Shown one piece after another: positions 28,047-36,449 of a DNA stretch of 64,000 bases. Both the position numbers and the translations under genes were made by a program. The notes below the pieces were generated by a model. The model was not told the origin of the DNA. It made no database searches and was given only the letters and a program-made list of their open reading frames with translations. Origin of the DNA: Pseudomonas laurylsulfatiphila (GTDB lineage Bacteria; Pseudomonadota; Gammaproteobacteria; Pseudomonadales; Pseudomonadaceae); contig NZ_NIRS01000003.1 of assembly GCF_002934665.1 (NCBI RefSeq), positions 186,001 to 250,000 on the forward strand, written 5' to 3'. Each line of letters starts with the position of its first letter. Positions within the stretch are counted from its first letter, which is position 1.

Positions 28047-28529
28047 TTACTGCTTGAACTCGAAATCCAGTGCCGCGCCTTCAACCTCGCGGCGCTCTTC
28101 ATTGCGCAGTTGCAGCTGCATTTCATTGGTGAGCAGGCGGCCGTTGAGCTGGAACGGGCTGCTGCCGCTTTTGTCACCGAACATCTGGGGTAACAGCGGT
28201 TCGCGCTTGGACAACGGCACCGTTCCGACCGGCTTCAGTTCCTGAACCATATCCTTGGGCAAGCTCAGGTCCAGCTTGGCGGATGGAAGCTCAGTCTTTA
28301 CCACTTCGCTGGCCGCTTTCGATTTGGAAGCAATGGGAGGGTGTTTTTTCGCCGGCGTCGTCGTTTTCCTGGCCGGCGAGGCTTTTTTTGCTGGTGCGGG
28401 TTCTATCGGTGCGACGTGGAAACTGCCGGTGGTCTGCTGATCCTGCTCGGTGGCCGCAACCACGGTTACCGGCTGAATACTCGCAATCAGGCAGAGCAAA
28501 AACCAGGAGGCAGGAAAAATCGGTTTCAT
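28047..28529 (-). CDS. Putative secreted protein, Lys/Ala/Pro-rich N-half
   Basis: A 160-residue protein that I do not recognise by domain. A signal peptide (about 1-25, MKPIFPASWFLLCL ... VVAA) is followed by a low-complexity Lys/Ala/Pro stretch (about 40-75), then a more ordered C-terminus containing MFGDKSGSSPFQLNGRL. The low-complexity part resembles a periplasm-spanning linker. The upstream ATG at 28586 is unlikely because the signal peptide starts at 28529. Function unknown. Confidence 0.75.
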   Translation of the reverse strand: MKPIFPASWFLLCLIASIQPVTVVAATEQDQQTTGSFHVAPIEPAPAKKASPARKTTTPAKKHPPIASKSKAASEVVKTELPSAKLDLSLPKDMVQELKPVGTVPLSKREPLLPQMFGDKSGSSPFQLNGRLLTNEMQLQLRNEERREVEGAALDFEFKQ

Positions 28530-28609
28530 GTATCCAACGGTGGGTGCAAACGGCAGAGGTGCATATGCTCGCCTGTTGCAGCCCACAAGACAAGCACAGT
28601 AGCAGACTG

Positions 28610-30049
28610 TTACAAACCGCCAGCCATCTCCTGGCAGAGTTGGGTGGCCAGCATGCCCAGGGTCATCAACGCACGCTCGGCTTCACGATTCCAGGGCGTG
28701 CCGCAGTTGAGGCGAATGCAGTGATTGAATTGCTCGGTATTACTGAAGATCAGCCCGGGCGCAATACTGATGCCCTGCTGCAATGCCCGCACGTGCAACT
28801 CTTGGGTGTTGACCCGCCCCGGCAAACTCACCCACAGAATGAAGCCACCGGTAGGCCGGGTCATCTGCGTGCCTTCCGGGAAATACTGCTGTACGGCCAG
28901 CTGGAAGGCACTGAGGTTCTTGCGGTACTCCTGACGGATGAAGCGCAAATGCCGGTCGTACCCGCCATTTTCCAGGTAAGCGGCAATGCCCATCTGGGTC
29001 ACGCTGCACGCTGAATGCGTGCTGAAGGTCTGCAAGCGCTGGATTTCCTGCTGATACTTGCCGGCAATCATCCAGCCGATCCGCACCCCGGGCGATAGGG
29101 TTTTCGAGAAGCTCGAGCAATAGATCACCCGGTCCAGCCGATCATAGGCCTTGAGGGATTTGGTGCGCCCTTGCTCGAACATCAGCTCACCGTAGATATC
29201 GTCTTCGACAATCTGGATATCGAAGTCCGACGCCAGGCGCAGCAGTTGTTTCTGCCGTTCTTCAGGCATGGTGCCGCCCAACGGGTTACTCAGCCGAGTG
29301 GTCAGCACCAACGCCTTGATCGACCATTGGTTGGCTGCCAGTTGCAGGGCTTCCAGGCTCATGCCCGTGGCCGGATCGCTGGGGATCTCGATGACCTTGA
29401 GACCCAACAGATCGGCCAGTTGCAGCAACCCGTAATAGGTCGGCGACTCGGCTGCGATCAGATCGCCCGGACGGGTCAGCACGCGCAAGGACATCTGCAG
29501 CGCATCGACGCAGCCGTGGGTGATCACCACTTCCGACGGGTCGACCACCACGCCGGCATCGCGCATGCGGATCGCCACCTGCCGGCGCAACGGCTCGAAA
29601 CCGGGGCTGAACATGTAACTGAAGGCCCGCGGGCTATGGAAACGGGTGACTTTGGCCAATTGCTGATGCAGCGCCCGCACCGGTAAATAGTCGACACTCG
29701 GCACCGCAGCGCCCAGCGGGAAGACACCTTCACGACGGGATTCGACCAGCACTTGTTGAATGATGCTGCTACGGGTGACCAGGCCGGGGCGCTCGACCCG
29801 GGCGATATCCGGCGTCGGCGCCGTGAGTGCCGGCGTCTGGTGCACGTAGTAACCCGACTGCGGCCGGGCACGGATCAGCCCCTGATCTTCGAGATTGGCA
29901 TACGCCTGCAACACCGTCGCATGACTGACATTGAGCTGCGAGCTCATCTTGCGCACCGAAGGCACGCGCTCTCCCGGCTGATAGACCCCACGGCGGATGT
30001 CTTCGGCCAGTTGTTGAGCAATACGTTGATAGAGCAAAAGATTGGTCAT
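28610..30049 (-). CDS. MocR-type GntR/aminotransferase regulator
   Basis: A 479-residue MocR protein: an N-terminal GntR winged helix (about 1-75, VRKMSSQLNVSHATVLQAY), then an aminotransferase fold-I domain that binds PLP. The Schiff-base lysine is in SSFSKTLSPGVRIGW near 318. MocR proteins sense an amino compound or PLP and control adjacent genes or themselves. No obvious target lies next to it, so the repeats in its own promoter may mark autoregulation. Confidence 0.9.
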   Translation of the reverse strand: MTNLLLYQRIAQQLAEDIRRGVYQPGERVPSVRKMSSQLNVSHATVLQAYANLEDQGLIRARPQSGYYVHQTPALTAPTPDIARVERPGLVTRSSIIQQVLVESRREGVFPLGAAVPSVDYLPVRALHQQLAKVTRFHSPRAFSYMFSPGFEPLRRQVAIRMRDAGVVVDPSEVVITHGCVDALQMSLRVLTRPGDLIAAESPTYYGLLQLADLLGLKVIEIPSDPATGMSLEALQLAANQWSIKALVLTTRLSNPLGGTMPEERQKQLLRLASDFDIQIVEDDIYGELMFEQGRTKSLKAYDRLDRVIYCSSFSKTLSPGVRIGWMIAGKYQQEIQRLQTFSTHSACSVTQMGIAAYLENGGYDRHLRFIRQEYRKNLSAFQLAVQQYFPEGTQMTRPTGGFILWVSLPGRVNTQELHVRALQQGISIAPGLIFSNTEQFNHCIRLNCGTPWNREAERALMTLGMLATQLCQEMAGGL

Positions 30050-30095
30050 GACGCAGCACTCGATTTCACGGGCATTTTATTCTTGTATGAAACAA

Positions 30096-30129
30096 TACCG
30101 GAACAGTTTAGAAGTGTACGGGGACAGTT
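30096..30129. promoter_or_regulatory. Direct-repeat operator candidate upstream of mocR
   Basis: TACCGGAACAGTT (30096-30108) and TACGGGGACAGTT (30117-30129) match at 11 of 13 positions and start exactly 21 bp apart, two DNA turns. They lie 47-80 bp before the MocR start. Regulators of this type commonly bind direct repeats on one face of the helix. Confidence 0.5.
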
Positions 30130-30200
30130 ACCACAATAGTCGACCGTACAGTGCAGTGTCAGCAAAATCTGTACTGTTTTGTGCGGTAATCGGCAGCCGT

Positions 30201-30235
30201 AAAAAAACCCGGCGCTGCATGGCAGGCCGGGTTTT
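30201..30235 (-). terminator. Terminator of the DUF4398/OmpA operon
   Basis: On the minus strand, an AACCCGGC ... GCCGGGTT stem runs into a T7 tract, 16 nt past the stop of the OmpA-family gene. Confidence 0.85.
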
Positions 30236-30250
30236 AGGGCTGTAGGAGCT

Positions 30251-31057
30251 TTACCGGGCGGCGCCGAGCTGGCCGTTTTCGTCGGAAAACACGATTTCCA
30301 CCCGACGGTTCTGCGCACGGCCCCGTTCCGACGCATTCGCGTCCACGGGGTATTCGTCGCCATAACCTTCGACCTGGATGCGCTTGTCATCGATGCCCAG
30401 GTCCATCAGCACGTCAGCCACCGATTGTGCACGGTCGCGAGACAGCTTGAGGTTTTCCTGCTTGCCCCCGGTACTGTCAGTGTAACCTTCGATCCGCACC
30501 ACACGCTTGGGGTTGAGTTGCAGGAACTGCACGATCTTCAACACCACGCGGTTGGCCGAAGGTTTCAATTCCGCTTCGCCGGTGTCGAACAGCATGTCGC
30601 CCAACGTCATCACCAGACCGCGGTCGGTCTGGGAGGTGGTCAATGCCAGGATCTGCTCTTCGAGCCACTTGCCTTGCTGCTGCACACTGAACAGTTTGGA
30701 CTCACGCAATGCCAGTTGCAGGCGCTGGCGTTCCAGTTCGAGTTTTGCCGCTTGTTCTTCGTTGAGCGCCTGATTGGTGTGTTCCCGGGCAATGGCGCTA
30801 TAGCGCTGGCTCAGGTAGGCGTAATGCACCACGTCCGAACCACTGCCCCAGTAGCTGGAAAGGCGATCGGCACGGGCCAGGGACTCACCGGCGCGGATCA
30901 CGTCCTTGGGGGCGATTCGCAGCACATTGGAGTCTTCCTTGACCTTCTGAAAGTCGGTTCCGGCCTGCTGCAAGGCGGTCTCGCTGTGCTGGCTGACGCA
31001 ACCAGACAGGCTGGCGGCCAGGATCAAACCGCCAAGGGTTTTGCGCTTGAGGCTCAT
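30251..31057 (-). CDS. OmpA-family lipoprotein with DUF4398 N-terminus
   Basis: A 268-residue lipoprotein. The lipobox LSGC ends a short signal peptide. A DUF4398-like helical region (about 25-125) is followed by an OmpA C-terminal peptidoglycan-binding domain (about 150-255, with the RIEGYTDSTG and RAQSVADVL motifs). It should anchor the outer membrane to peptidoglycan. The start overlaps the preceding DUF4398 gene by 4 nt, so the two are translationally coupled and probably form an envelope complex. Confidence 0.9.
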   Translation of the reverse strand: MSLKRKTLGGLILAASLSGCVSQHSETALQQAGTDFQKVKEDSNVLRIAPKDVIRAGESLARADRLSSYWGSGSDVVHYAYLSQRYSAIAREHTNQALNEEQAAKLELERQRLQLALRESKLFSVQQQGKWLEEQILALTTSQTDRGLVMTLGDMLFDTGEAELKPSANRVVLKIVQFLQLNPKRVVRIEGYTDSTGGKQENLKLSRDRAQSVADVLMDLGIDDKRIQVEGYGDEYPVDANASERGRAQNRRVEIVFSDENGQLGAAR

Positions 31058-31410
31058 TGAGCATCTCCCAGTTGCTTGTGCAGACGGGCGATGCGGGTGT
31101 TGAGCACGTTCAACTGTTCCTCGCTCTTGGCCGTCAGCACCTTGGCTTCAGCCAGGCGCGCATCCAGTTCGGCCTGTTCGGCGCGCATGCGCGCGTTCTT
31201 GAACGATTGATCAGTCATGTTGCCCTTGGCGCGGTTGTACTTGTCCTCGGCCAGTTTCATTTCCGGCACATCGTCGGCGGTGGCACCCACGGCCTTGGCC
31301 TGTTCGAGTGCCTGTTCGGTCAGGCGCATTTGTTCATTCGGCGCCGGATCGGTTGCACAACCCGCCAGGGCGACAATGGCCACGGCAGCGAAAAGAGGTC
31401 GAATACTCAC
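31054..31410 (-). CDS. DUF4398 lipoprotein
   Basis: A 118-residue lipoprotein with lipobox LAGC and a largely helical, Ala/Glu/Lys-rich body predicted to form coiled coil, matching DUF4398. It shares this domain with the downstream OmpA-type partner, to which it is coupled by a 4-nt overlap. It lies only 9 bp after the substrate-binding protein gene, so all three may be one operon. Confidence 0.87.
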   Translation of the reverse strand: MSIRPLFAAVAIVALAGCATDPAPNEQMRLTEQALEQAKAVGATADDVPEMKLAEDKYNRAKGNMTDQSFKNARMRAEQAELDARLAEAKVLTAKSEEQLNVLNTRIARLHKQLGDAQ

Positions 31411-31419
31411 TAAATATCC

Positions 31420-32256
31420 CTACTGTTTTGGGGTACTGACGGGTTGTTGCGGGGGTTGCTGCGGTTGTGAGCGCTGTGTCTTCCAGCGCTCGATATTGCG
31501 CATCAGCACGGCTTCCGTCAGTCCGGACGCGGGCAATTCTGTCATCTTTTTGGCCAACTGTCCGCGCAACCACGGATCGTTGCAGGCCGAGTTGTGGGAA
31601 ATCGCCAGGAACAGGCCAGGTTTGTCGACCGGTTGCGAACGCGCGCTCAGATCACCGGCCATGCCCAGTGTCTGTGCAGTCGCCATGCCCGAGTAACGTC
31701 CGGCCAGGACAAATTCGACTTCGCCCAACAACAGTTTCTGAAAGGCCAGGGTCAGGTTGGACGTGCGCGTGAGGGTTAATTGCTGTGCGGCAAAGGTGCT
31801 GAATTGCGGGGTCAATCGAGCCTTTTCCGACACGGCACCCGGATGGCCGTGCAGATCGGACGCTTCGTTGTAGACCAGTGTCGAATCCTTGCGCGTCCAG
31901 ACCAGGTAGTCGTTTTCCAGCAAGGGTGGATGGATGTAATCAAGGGCTTCCAGCTCACTGACGGTCAACGTCGCGTCCGCCAGCATGTCCATGCGTCCGC
32001 TGCGCACTTCGTCCAGGGCTTGGGCGCGTTTGCCGGCATACAACAGTTCAACCTTGAGCCCCAACTCCCCCGCCACTTGCTGCAACAAATCGGCACTGGC
32101 ACCGATCAGGTGTTTGGGATTCTGCGGGTCTTGCCACAGGTACGGCGGCGCGTCGGGGCTGCCGGTGACCACCAGGCGTTCGCATTTGCCTGCGGCGAAA
32201 GACAGCACTGGCAACAGCGTCAATCCCAGCAAGCTCCACACAAAGCGCAGATCCAT
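31420..32256 (-). CDS. Periplasmic amino-acid-type substrate-binding protein
   Basis: A 278-residue protein with a signal peptide (about 1-21) and an SBP_bac_3-type bilobal domain (VVTGSPDAPPYLW, then the hinge around YLVWTRKDSTLVYN). No transporter permease or ATPase is nearby, so it may be an orphan binding protein or a sensor partner. The C-terminus is Gln/Pro-rich and low complexity. The start at 32256 (MDLRFVWSLL) opens the signal peptide. Ligand unknown. Confidence 0.85.
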   Translation of the reverse strand: MDLRFVWSLLGLTLLPVLSFAAGKCERLVVTGSPDAPPYLWQDPQNPKHLIGASADLLQQVAGELGLKVELLYAGKRAQALDEVRSGRMDMLADATLTVSELEALDYIHPPLLENDYLVWTRKDSTLVYNEASDLHGHPGAVSEKARLTPQFSTFAAQQLTLTRTSNLTLAFQKLLLGEVEFVLAGRYSGMATAQTLGMAGDLSARSQPVDKPGLFLAISHNSACNDPWLRGQLAKKMTELPASGLTEAVLMRNIERWKTQRSQPQQPPQQPVSTPKQ

Positions 32257-32291
32257 GGCTTCACACTCCACTCATACCCGGTTATGCCCCC

Positions 32292-32317
32292 CTGTAGGAG
32301 CGAGCTCGCTCCTACAG
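32292..32317. repeat. Perfect 26-bp REP-like palindrome
   Basis: A fully symmetric palindrome whose left half is CTGTAGGAGCGAG. It is a compact form of the REP family using TAGGAGC in place of GGGAGC, between the substrate-binding gene and the etfA terminator. Confidence 0.85.
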
Positions 32318-32322
32318 AGAGC

Positions 32323-32352
32323 AAAAAAAAGCCCGACCAAAAGGCCGGGCTC
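32323..32352 (-). terminator. Terminator of etfBA
   Basis: On the minus strand, AGCCCGGCC TTTT GGTCGGGCT followed by a T run, 22 nt past the etfA stop. Confidence 0.9.
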
Positions 32353-32373
32353 TTTATAAGTGAAGCAGCCGGT

Positions 32374-33303
32374 TTAGACCAGCTTCTCCAGCTCAGGGAT
32401 GGCTTCGAACAGGTCCGCCACCAGGCCGTAATCGGCCACCTGGAAGATCGGCGCTTCTTCGTCCTTGTTGATCGCAACGATCACTTTGGAGTCTTTCATG
32501 CCGGCCAGGTGCTGGATCGCGCCGGAGATACCGACGGCGATGTACAGCTGTGGAGCAACGATCTTGCCGGTCTGACCGACCTGCATGTCGTTCGGAACAA
32601 AACCTGCGTCGACCGCGGCGCGCGAAGCACCCACGGCAGCGCCCAGCTTGTCGGCCAGGGCGTACAGGTGTTTGAAGTTGTCGCCGTTCTGCATGCCGCG
32701 CCCGCCAGAAACGACGATCTTGGCAGCGGTCAGTTCCGGACGATCGGACTTGGCCAGCTCTTCGCCGACGAAGCTGGAGATGCCAGCGTCGTGGGCAACA
32801 GCAACCGCTTCAACAGCAGCCGAACCACCTTCAGCGGCAACCGGGTCGAAACCGGTTGCACGCACGGTGATCACTTTCACTGCAGCGTTCGATTGAACGG
32901 TAGCGATGGCGTTACCGGCGTAGATCGGGCGCTTGAAGGTGTCAGCGCTTTCTACCGAGATGATCTCGGAGATCTGGTCAACGTCCAGTGCAGCGGCAAC
33001 GCGCGGCAGGATGTTTTTGCCATTGGAAGTGGCGGCAGCCAGGATGTGGCTGTAGCCCTTGCCCAATTCAGCAACCAGAGGAGCGACGTTTTCCGGCAGC
33101 TGGTGCGCGTAAGCGGCATTGTCAGCGTTCAGGACTTTGCTCACGCCAGCGATTTTCGCAGCGGCTTCAGCCACGGCGCCAGCGCCCTGGCCTGCAACCA
33201 GAACGTGGATGTCACCACCAATCTTGGCGGCGGCAGCAACGGTGTTCAGCGTGGCCGGGGCCAGCACTTTGTTGTCGTGTTCAGCAATAACCAAGATAGT
33301 CAT
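32374..33303 (-). CDS. etfA: Electron transfer flavoprotein alpha subunit
   Basis: The 309-residue alpha subunit of ETF, which takes electrons from acyl-CoA and other dehydrogenases and passes them to ETF-ubiquinone oxidoreductase. The FAD-binding C-terminal domain is clear: [26 protein letters not shown] and the [11 protein letters not shown] segment. It directly follows etfB with no gap, as usual. The oxidoreductase gene is divergent upstream of etfB, so the whole electron path is encoded here. Confidence 0.96.
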   Translation of the reverse strand: MTILVIAEHDNKVLAPATLNTVAAAAKIGGDIHVLVAGQGAGAVAEAAAKIAGVSKVLNADNAAYAHQLPENVAPLVAELGKGYSHILAAATSNGKNILPRVAAALDVDQISEIISVESADTFKRPIYAGNAIATVQSNAAVKVITVRATGFDPVAAEGGSAAVEAVAVAHDAGISSFVGEELAKSDRPELTAAKIVVSGGRGMQNGDNFKHLYALADKLGAAVGASRAAVDAGFVPNDMQVGQTGKIVAPQLYIAVGISGAIQHLAGMKDSKVIVAINKDEEAPIFQVADYGLVADLFEAIPELEKLV

Positions 33304-34053
33304 TTAGATTACCTTCGCTTCGTTTTTCAGTTTCTCGACCAGTTCAGCCACCGACTTGACCTTGATACCCGCGCTGCGTGCAGCCGGCGCTTCGACTTTC
33401 AGGGTCTTGTTGGTGGAGGCGGTGGAAACGCCTAAAGCGTCCGGAGTCAGCACTTCGAGAGGCTTCTTCTTGGCTTTCATGATGTTTGGCAGAGACGCGT
33501 AGCGCGGCTCGTTCAAACGCAGGTCGGTGGTGACGATGGCCGGCAGTTTCAGGGAAACTGTCTGCGCGCCGCCGTCGATTTCGCGAGTCACGGCAACGCT
33601 GTCGCCGCTGATTTCGACTTTCGAAGCGAACGTGCCCTGACCGTAGCCGCTCAATGCAGCGAGCATCTGGCCAGTCTGGTTGTTGTCGCTGTCGATGGCT
33701 TGTTTGCCAAGGATCACCAGCTGAGGCTGTTCCTTGTCGACAACGGCCTTCAGCAGCTTGGCAACGGCCAGGGAAGTCAGGTCTTCGGCCGACTCGACGA
33801 GGATGGCGCGGTCGGCACCCAGAGCCAGCGCGGTGCGCAGTTGCTCTTGAGCGGTGGACGGGCCGACGGAGACGACGACGATTTCAGTCGCAACACCTTT
33901 TTCTTTCAGGCGTACGGCTTCTTCCACGGCGATCTCGCAGAACGGGTTCATCGACATCTTGACGTTGGCAAGATCGACGCCGGAATTGTCCGCCTTGACG
34001 CGAACCTTGACGTTGTAATCCACAACGCGTTTGACAGCTACAAGAACCTTCAT
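33304..34053 (-). CDS. etfB: Electron transfer flavoprotein beta subunit
   Basis: The 249-residue beta subunit of ETF; binds AMP and contacts partner dehydrogenases. [20 protein letters not shown] and the [13 protein letters not shown] segment are typical, and the recognition loop [13 protein letters not shown] is present. First gene of etfBA. Its promoter lies in the 548-bp divergent region, which contains a palindrome nearer this gene and a PsrA-type site nearer the oxidoreductase gene. Confidence 0.96.
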   Translation of the reverse strand: MKVLVAVKRVVDYNVKVRVKADNSGVDLANVKMSMNPFCEIAVEEAVRLKEKGVATEIVVVSVGPSTAQEQLRTALALGADRAILVESAEDLTSLAVAKLLKAVVDKEQPQLVILGKQAIDSDNNQTGQMLAALSGYGQGTFASKVEISGDSVAVTREIDGGAQTVSLKLPAIVTTDLRLNEPRYASLPNIMKAKKKPLEVLTPDALGVSTASTNKTLKVEAPAARSAGIKVKSVAELVEKLKNEAKVI

Positions 34054-34189
34054 GGATTCCTCGTTACTCTCCGGTGAAAAGAAAGTCGCCTAGGCGAACC
34101 TGGCGGTTGATGCTCATCGGGCGCAAGGGCACCTCCAAAAACGCCGGCAAAGGTGTCAAGTGACCATCGCTCATGACCTGGATGACCAT

Positions 34190-34209
34190 TCGTCAGTAGT
34201 GACTGACGA
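34190..34209. promoter_or_regulatory. Palindrome upstream of etfB
   Basis: TCGTCAGT AGTG ACTGACGA is a perfect 8-bp inverted repeat. Outside it, ATGAC on the left and GTCAT on the right extend the symmetry after a 3-nt interruption. It is probably a dimeric regulator site, identity unknown, about 140 bp from the etfB start. Confidence 0.5.
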
Positions 34210-34430
34210 GTCATTCAACATCGCGGCGTGTAAACTGCGCATCAAACCCGCGCAGCGCATCACTCTCTACTGCCATCGCCCTGTCTTTAGAGGTGCTCTT
34301 GAAACCAACTGCCAGCCTACGGCGAGCGCAAAACCGCCCGTATCTTGACCGGAACGCCTATTCCGGTCAATACGCCAAAATGGCCGTTCATAAGGCGCGT
34401 GACTTTGATTTCTCTGGCTTTGAGCCAATT

Positions 34431-34475
34431 CAAACAAACGTTTGTATTGGACGCTGAGAGTGGTGTAGATATAAT
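34431..34475 (+). promoter_or_regulatory. PsrA-type operator and sigma-70 promoter of ETF-QO
   Basis: CAAAC-AAAC-GTTTG at 34431-34444 fits the PsrA consensus (G/C)AAAC-N2-4-GTTT(G/C) exactly. It ends 2 bp before a -35 box TTGGAC (34447-34452), which has a 17-bp spacer to a consensus -10 box TATAAT (34470-34475). A fatty-acid-responsive repressor sitting against the -35 box would be well placed to block RNA polymerase. The leader would be about 120 nt. Confidence 0.75.
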
Positions 34476-34601
34476 GCGCCACCCAAAGAGAAAGGTGGTC
34501 AATCGATTGTCCGCTTTCGGCGTTGCGCCGGAATTCATGGATGCGACACCCAACCTCCAAATTAGAAAAAAAACTGTTGAGCCTTGAGTAGGAGATAACC
34601 T

Positions 34602-36266
34602 GTGGAACGCGAATACATGGAATTCGACGTGGTCATCGTCGGTGCCGGCCCCGCTGGTCTTTCCGCCGCCTGCCGCTTGAAGCAGAAGGCCGCCGAAGCC
34701 GGTAAGGAAATCAGCGTCTGCGTGGTCGAAAAAGGCTCCGAAGTCGGTGCTCACATTCTGTCCGGTGCCGTGTTTGAACCACGCGCCCTGAACGAACTGT
34801 TCCCGGACTGGAAAGCACTCGGCGCGCCGCTGAACACCCCCGTCACCCGTGACGACATCTTCGTGCTGAAGAACGCTGAAAGCGCGCAGAAAGTTCCAGA
34901 CTTCTTTGTGCCCAAGACCATGCACAACGAAGGCAACTACATCATCTCCCTGGGCAACCTGTGCCGCTGGCTGGCCCAGCAGGCCGAGAACCTGGGCGTG
35001 GAAATCTACCCGGGCTTCGCCGCTCAGGAAGCGCTGATCGACGAGAACGGCGTGGTGCGCGGGATCATCACCGGTGACCTGGGCGTGGACCGCGAAGGCC
35101 ATCCGAAAGAAGGCCTGTACACCCCGGGCATGGAACTGCGTGGCAAATACACACTGTTCGCCGAAGGTTGCCGTGGCCACATCGGCAAGCAACTGATCAA
35201 GCGCTTCAACCTCGACAGCGATGCCGACGCCCAGCACTACGGCATCGGCCTGAAGGAAATCTGGGAAGTCGACCCGGCCAAACACCAGCCAGGCCTGGTG
35301 GTGCACACCGCCGGTTGGCCGATGGACATCATGGGCACCGAGAACACCGGTGGCTCGTTCCTCTATCATCTGGAAAACAACCAAGTCGTCGTCGGCCTGA
35401 TCGTCGACCTGTCCTACAGCAACACCTACCTGTCGCCGTTCGACGAGTTCCAGCGCCTCAAGCATCACCCGGTGCTCAAGCAGTACCTGGAAGGCGGCAA
35501 GCGCATCAGCTACGGCGCCCGCGCGATCTGCAAGGGTGGCCTGAACTCGCTGCCGAAGATGGTCTTCAAGGGCGGCGCGCTGATCGGTTGCGACCTCGGC
35601 ACCCTGAACTTCGCCAAGATCAAGGGCAGCCACACCGCGATGAAGTCCGGCATGCTCGCCGCTGAATCCGTGGCCGAAGCACTGTTCGCTGAAAAGGACG
35701 GCAGCGAAGAGCTGACCACTTACGTCGACGCGTTCAAGAAGAGCTGGCTCTACGACGAACTGTTCGCCAGCCGCAACTTCGGCCCGGCGATCCACAAGTT
35801 CGGCGCCATCGTGGGTGGCGGCTTCAACTGGCTGGACCAGAACATCTTCGGCGGCAAACTGCCGTTCACCCTGCACGACACCAAGCCGGATTACGCTTGC
35901 CTGAAACTGGCGGCCGACTGCAAGAAGATCGACTACCCGAAACCGGACGGCAAGATCAGCTTCGATAAACTGAGTTCGGTGTTCATCTCCGGTACCAACC
36001 ACGAAGAAGAGCAGCCGTGCCACCTGAAGCTGACCGATCCGAGCATCCCGATCAGCAAGAACCTGCCGCTGTACGATGAGCCGGCACAGCGTTACTGCCC
36101 GGCCGGCGTGTATGAAGTGATCACCAAGGAAGACGGCGAGAAGCGCTTCCAGATCAACGCCCAGAACTGCGTTCACTGCAAGACCTGCGACATCAAGGAC
36201 CCTGCACAGAACATCACCTGGGTGACGCCGGAAGGCGCTGGCGGCCCGACTTACCCGAACATGTAA
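34602..36266 (+). CDS. Electron transfer flavoprotein-ubiquinone oxidoreductase
   Basis: A 554-residue membrane-associated iron-sulfur flavoprotein that moves electrons from ETF to ubiquinone. The FAD loop is VIVGAGPAGLSAA near the N-terminus. Cysteines for the 4Fe-4S cluster are at the C-terminus (CPAGVYE, then CVHCKTCDIKDP). Translation starts at a GTG at 34602, after TAGGAG at 7 nt; the ATG at 34617 would remove the first five residues. It is divergent from etfBA and followed by a terminator. Confidence 0.95.
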   Translation: MEREYMEFDVVIVGAGPAGLSAACRLKQKAAEAGKEISVCVVEKGSEVGAHILSGAVFEPRALNELFPDWKALGAPLNTPVTRDDIFVLKNAESAQKVPDFFVPKTMHNEGNYIISLGNLCRWLAQQAENLGVEIYPGFAAQEALIDENGVVRGIITGDLGVDREGHPKEGLYTPGMELRGKYTLFAEGCRGHIGKQLIKRFNLDSDADAQHYGIGLKEIWEVDPAKHQPGLVVHTAGWPMDIMGTENTGGSFLYHLENNQVVVGLIVDLSYSNTYLSPFDEFQRLKHHPVLKQYLEGGKRISYGARAICKGGLNSLPKMVFKGGALIGCDLGTLNFAKIKGSHTAMKSGMLAAESVAEALFAEKDGSEELTTYVDAFKKSWLYDELFASRNFGPAIHKFGAIVGGGFNWLDQNIFGGKLPFTLHDTKPDYACLKLAADCKKIDYPKPDGKISFDKLSSVFISGTNHEEEQPCHLKLTDPSIPISKNLPLYDEPAQRYCPAGVYEVITKEDGEKRFQINAQNCVHCKTCDIKDPAQNITWVTPEGAGGPTYPNM

Positions 36267-36283
36267 GCCGACCGCTGAACATC

Positions 36284-36308
36284 AAGGCTCCCGAATGGGG
36301 GCCTTTTT
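36284..36308 (+). terminator. Terminator of ETF-QO gene
   Basis: A stem of AAGGCTCCC and GGGGGCCTT with a GAAT loop, followed by T residues, 18 nt past the stop. Confidence 0.85.
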
Positions 36309-36341
36309 GTTGCCTGACATTTATGCAACAACACAAACCCC

Positions 36342-36432
36342 CTGTGGGAGCGAGCCTGCTCGCGAAAGCGTCCCGTCAGTCGACACTGGCATTAACTGAC
36401 AGATTGCTTTCGCGAGCAGGCTCGCTCCCACA
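36342..36432. repeat. REP doublet (GTGGGAGCGAGC family)
   Basis: Inverted pair with a loop of about 45 nt, lying between convergent ETF-QO and iclR genes. Confidence 0.9.
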
Positions 36433-36449
36433 AGGGTTGCTGCGTGAAG

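Larger units (their letters stand above)
34054..34601. other. Divergent etfBA / ETF-QO regulatory region
   Basis: No gene is seen in these 548 bp. It holds a nested palindrome (34190-34209 with flanking ATGAC/GTCAT), a PsrA-type operator (34431-34444) and a strong promoter for ETF-QO (34447-34475). GGTCA-like words recur on the etfB side (GGTCAT, GGTCAC around 34161-34187). Confidence 0.75.

Noticed and set aside
34317..36176. Antisense frame of 619 codons over ETF-QO
   Set aside because: Shadow frame; the opposite strand has a complete conserved enzyme with iron-sulfur motifs.
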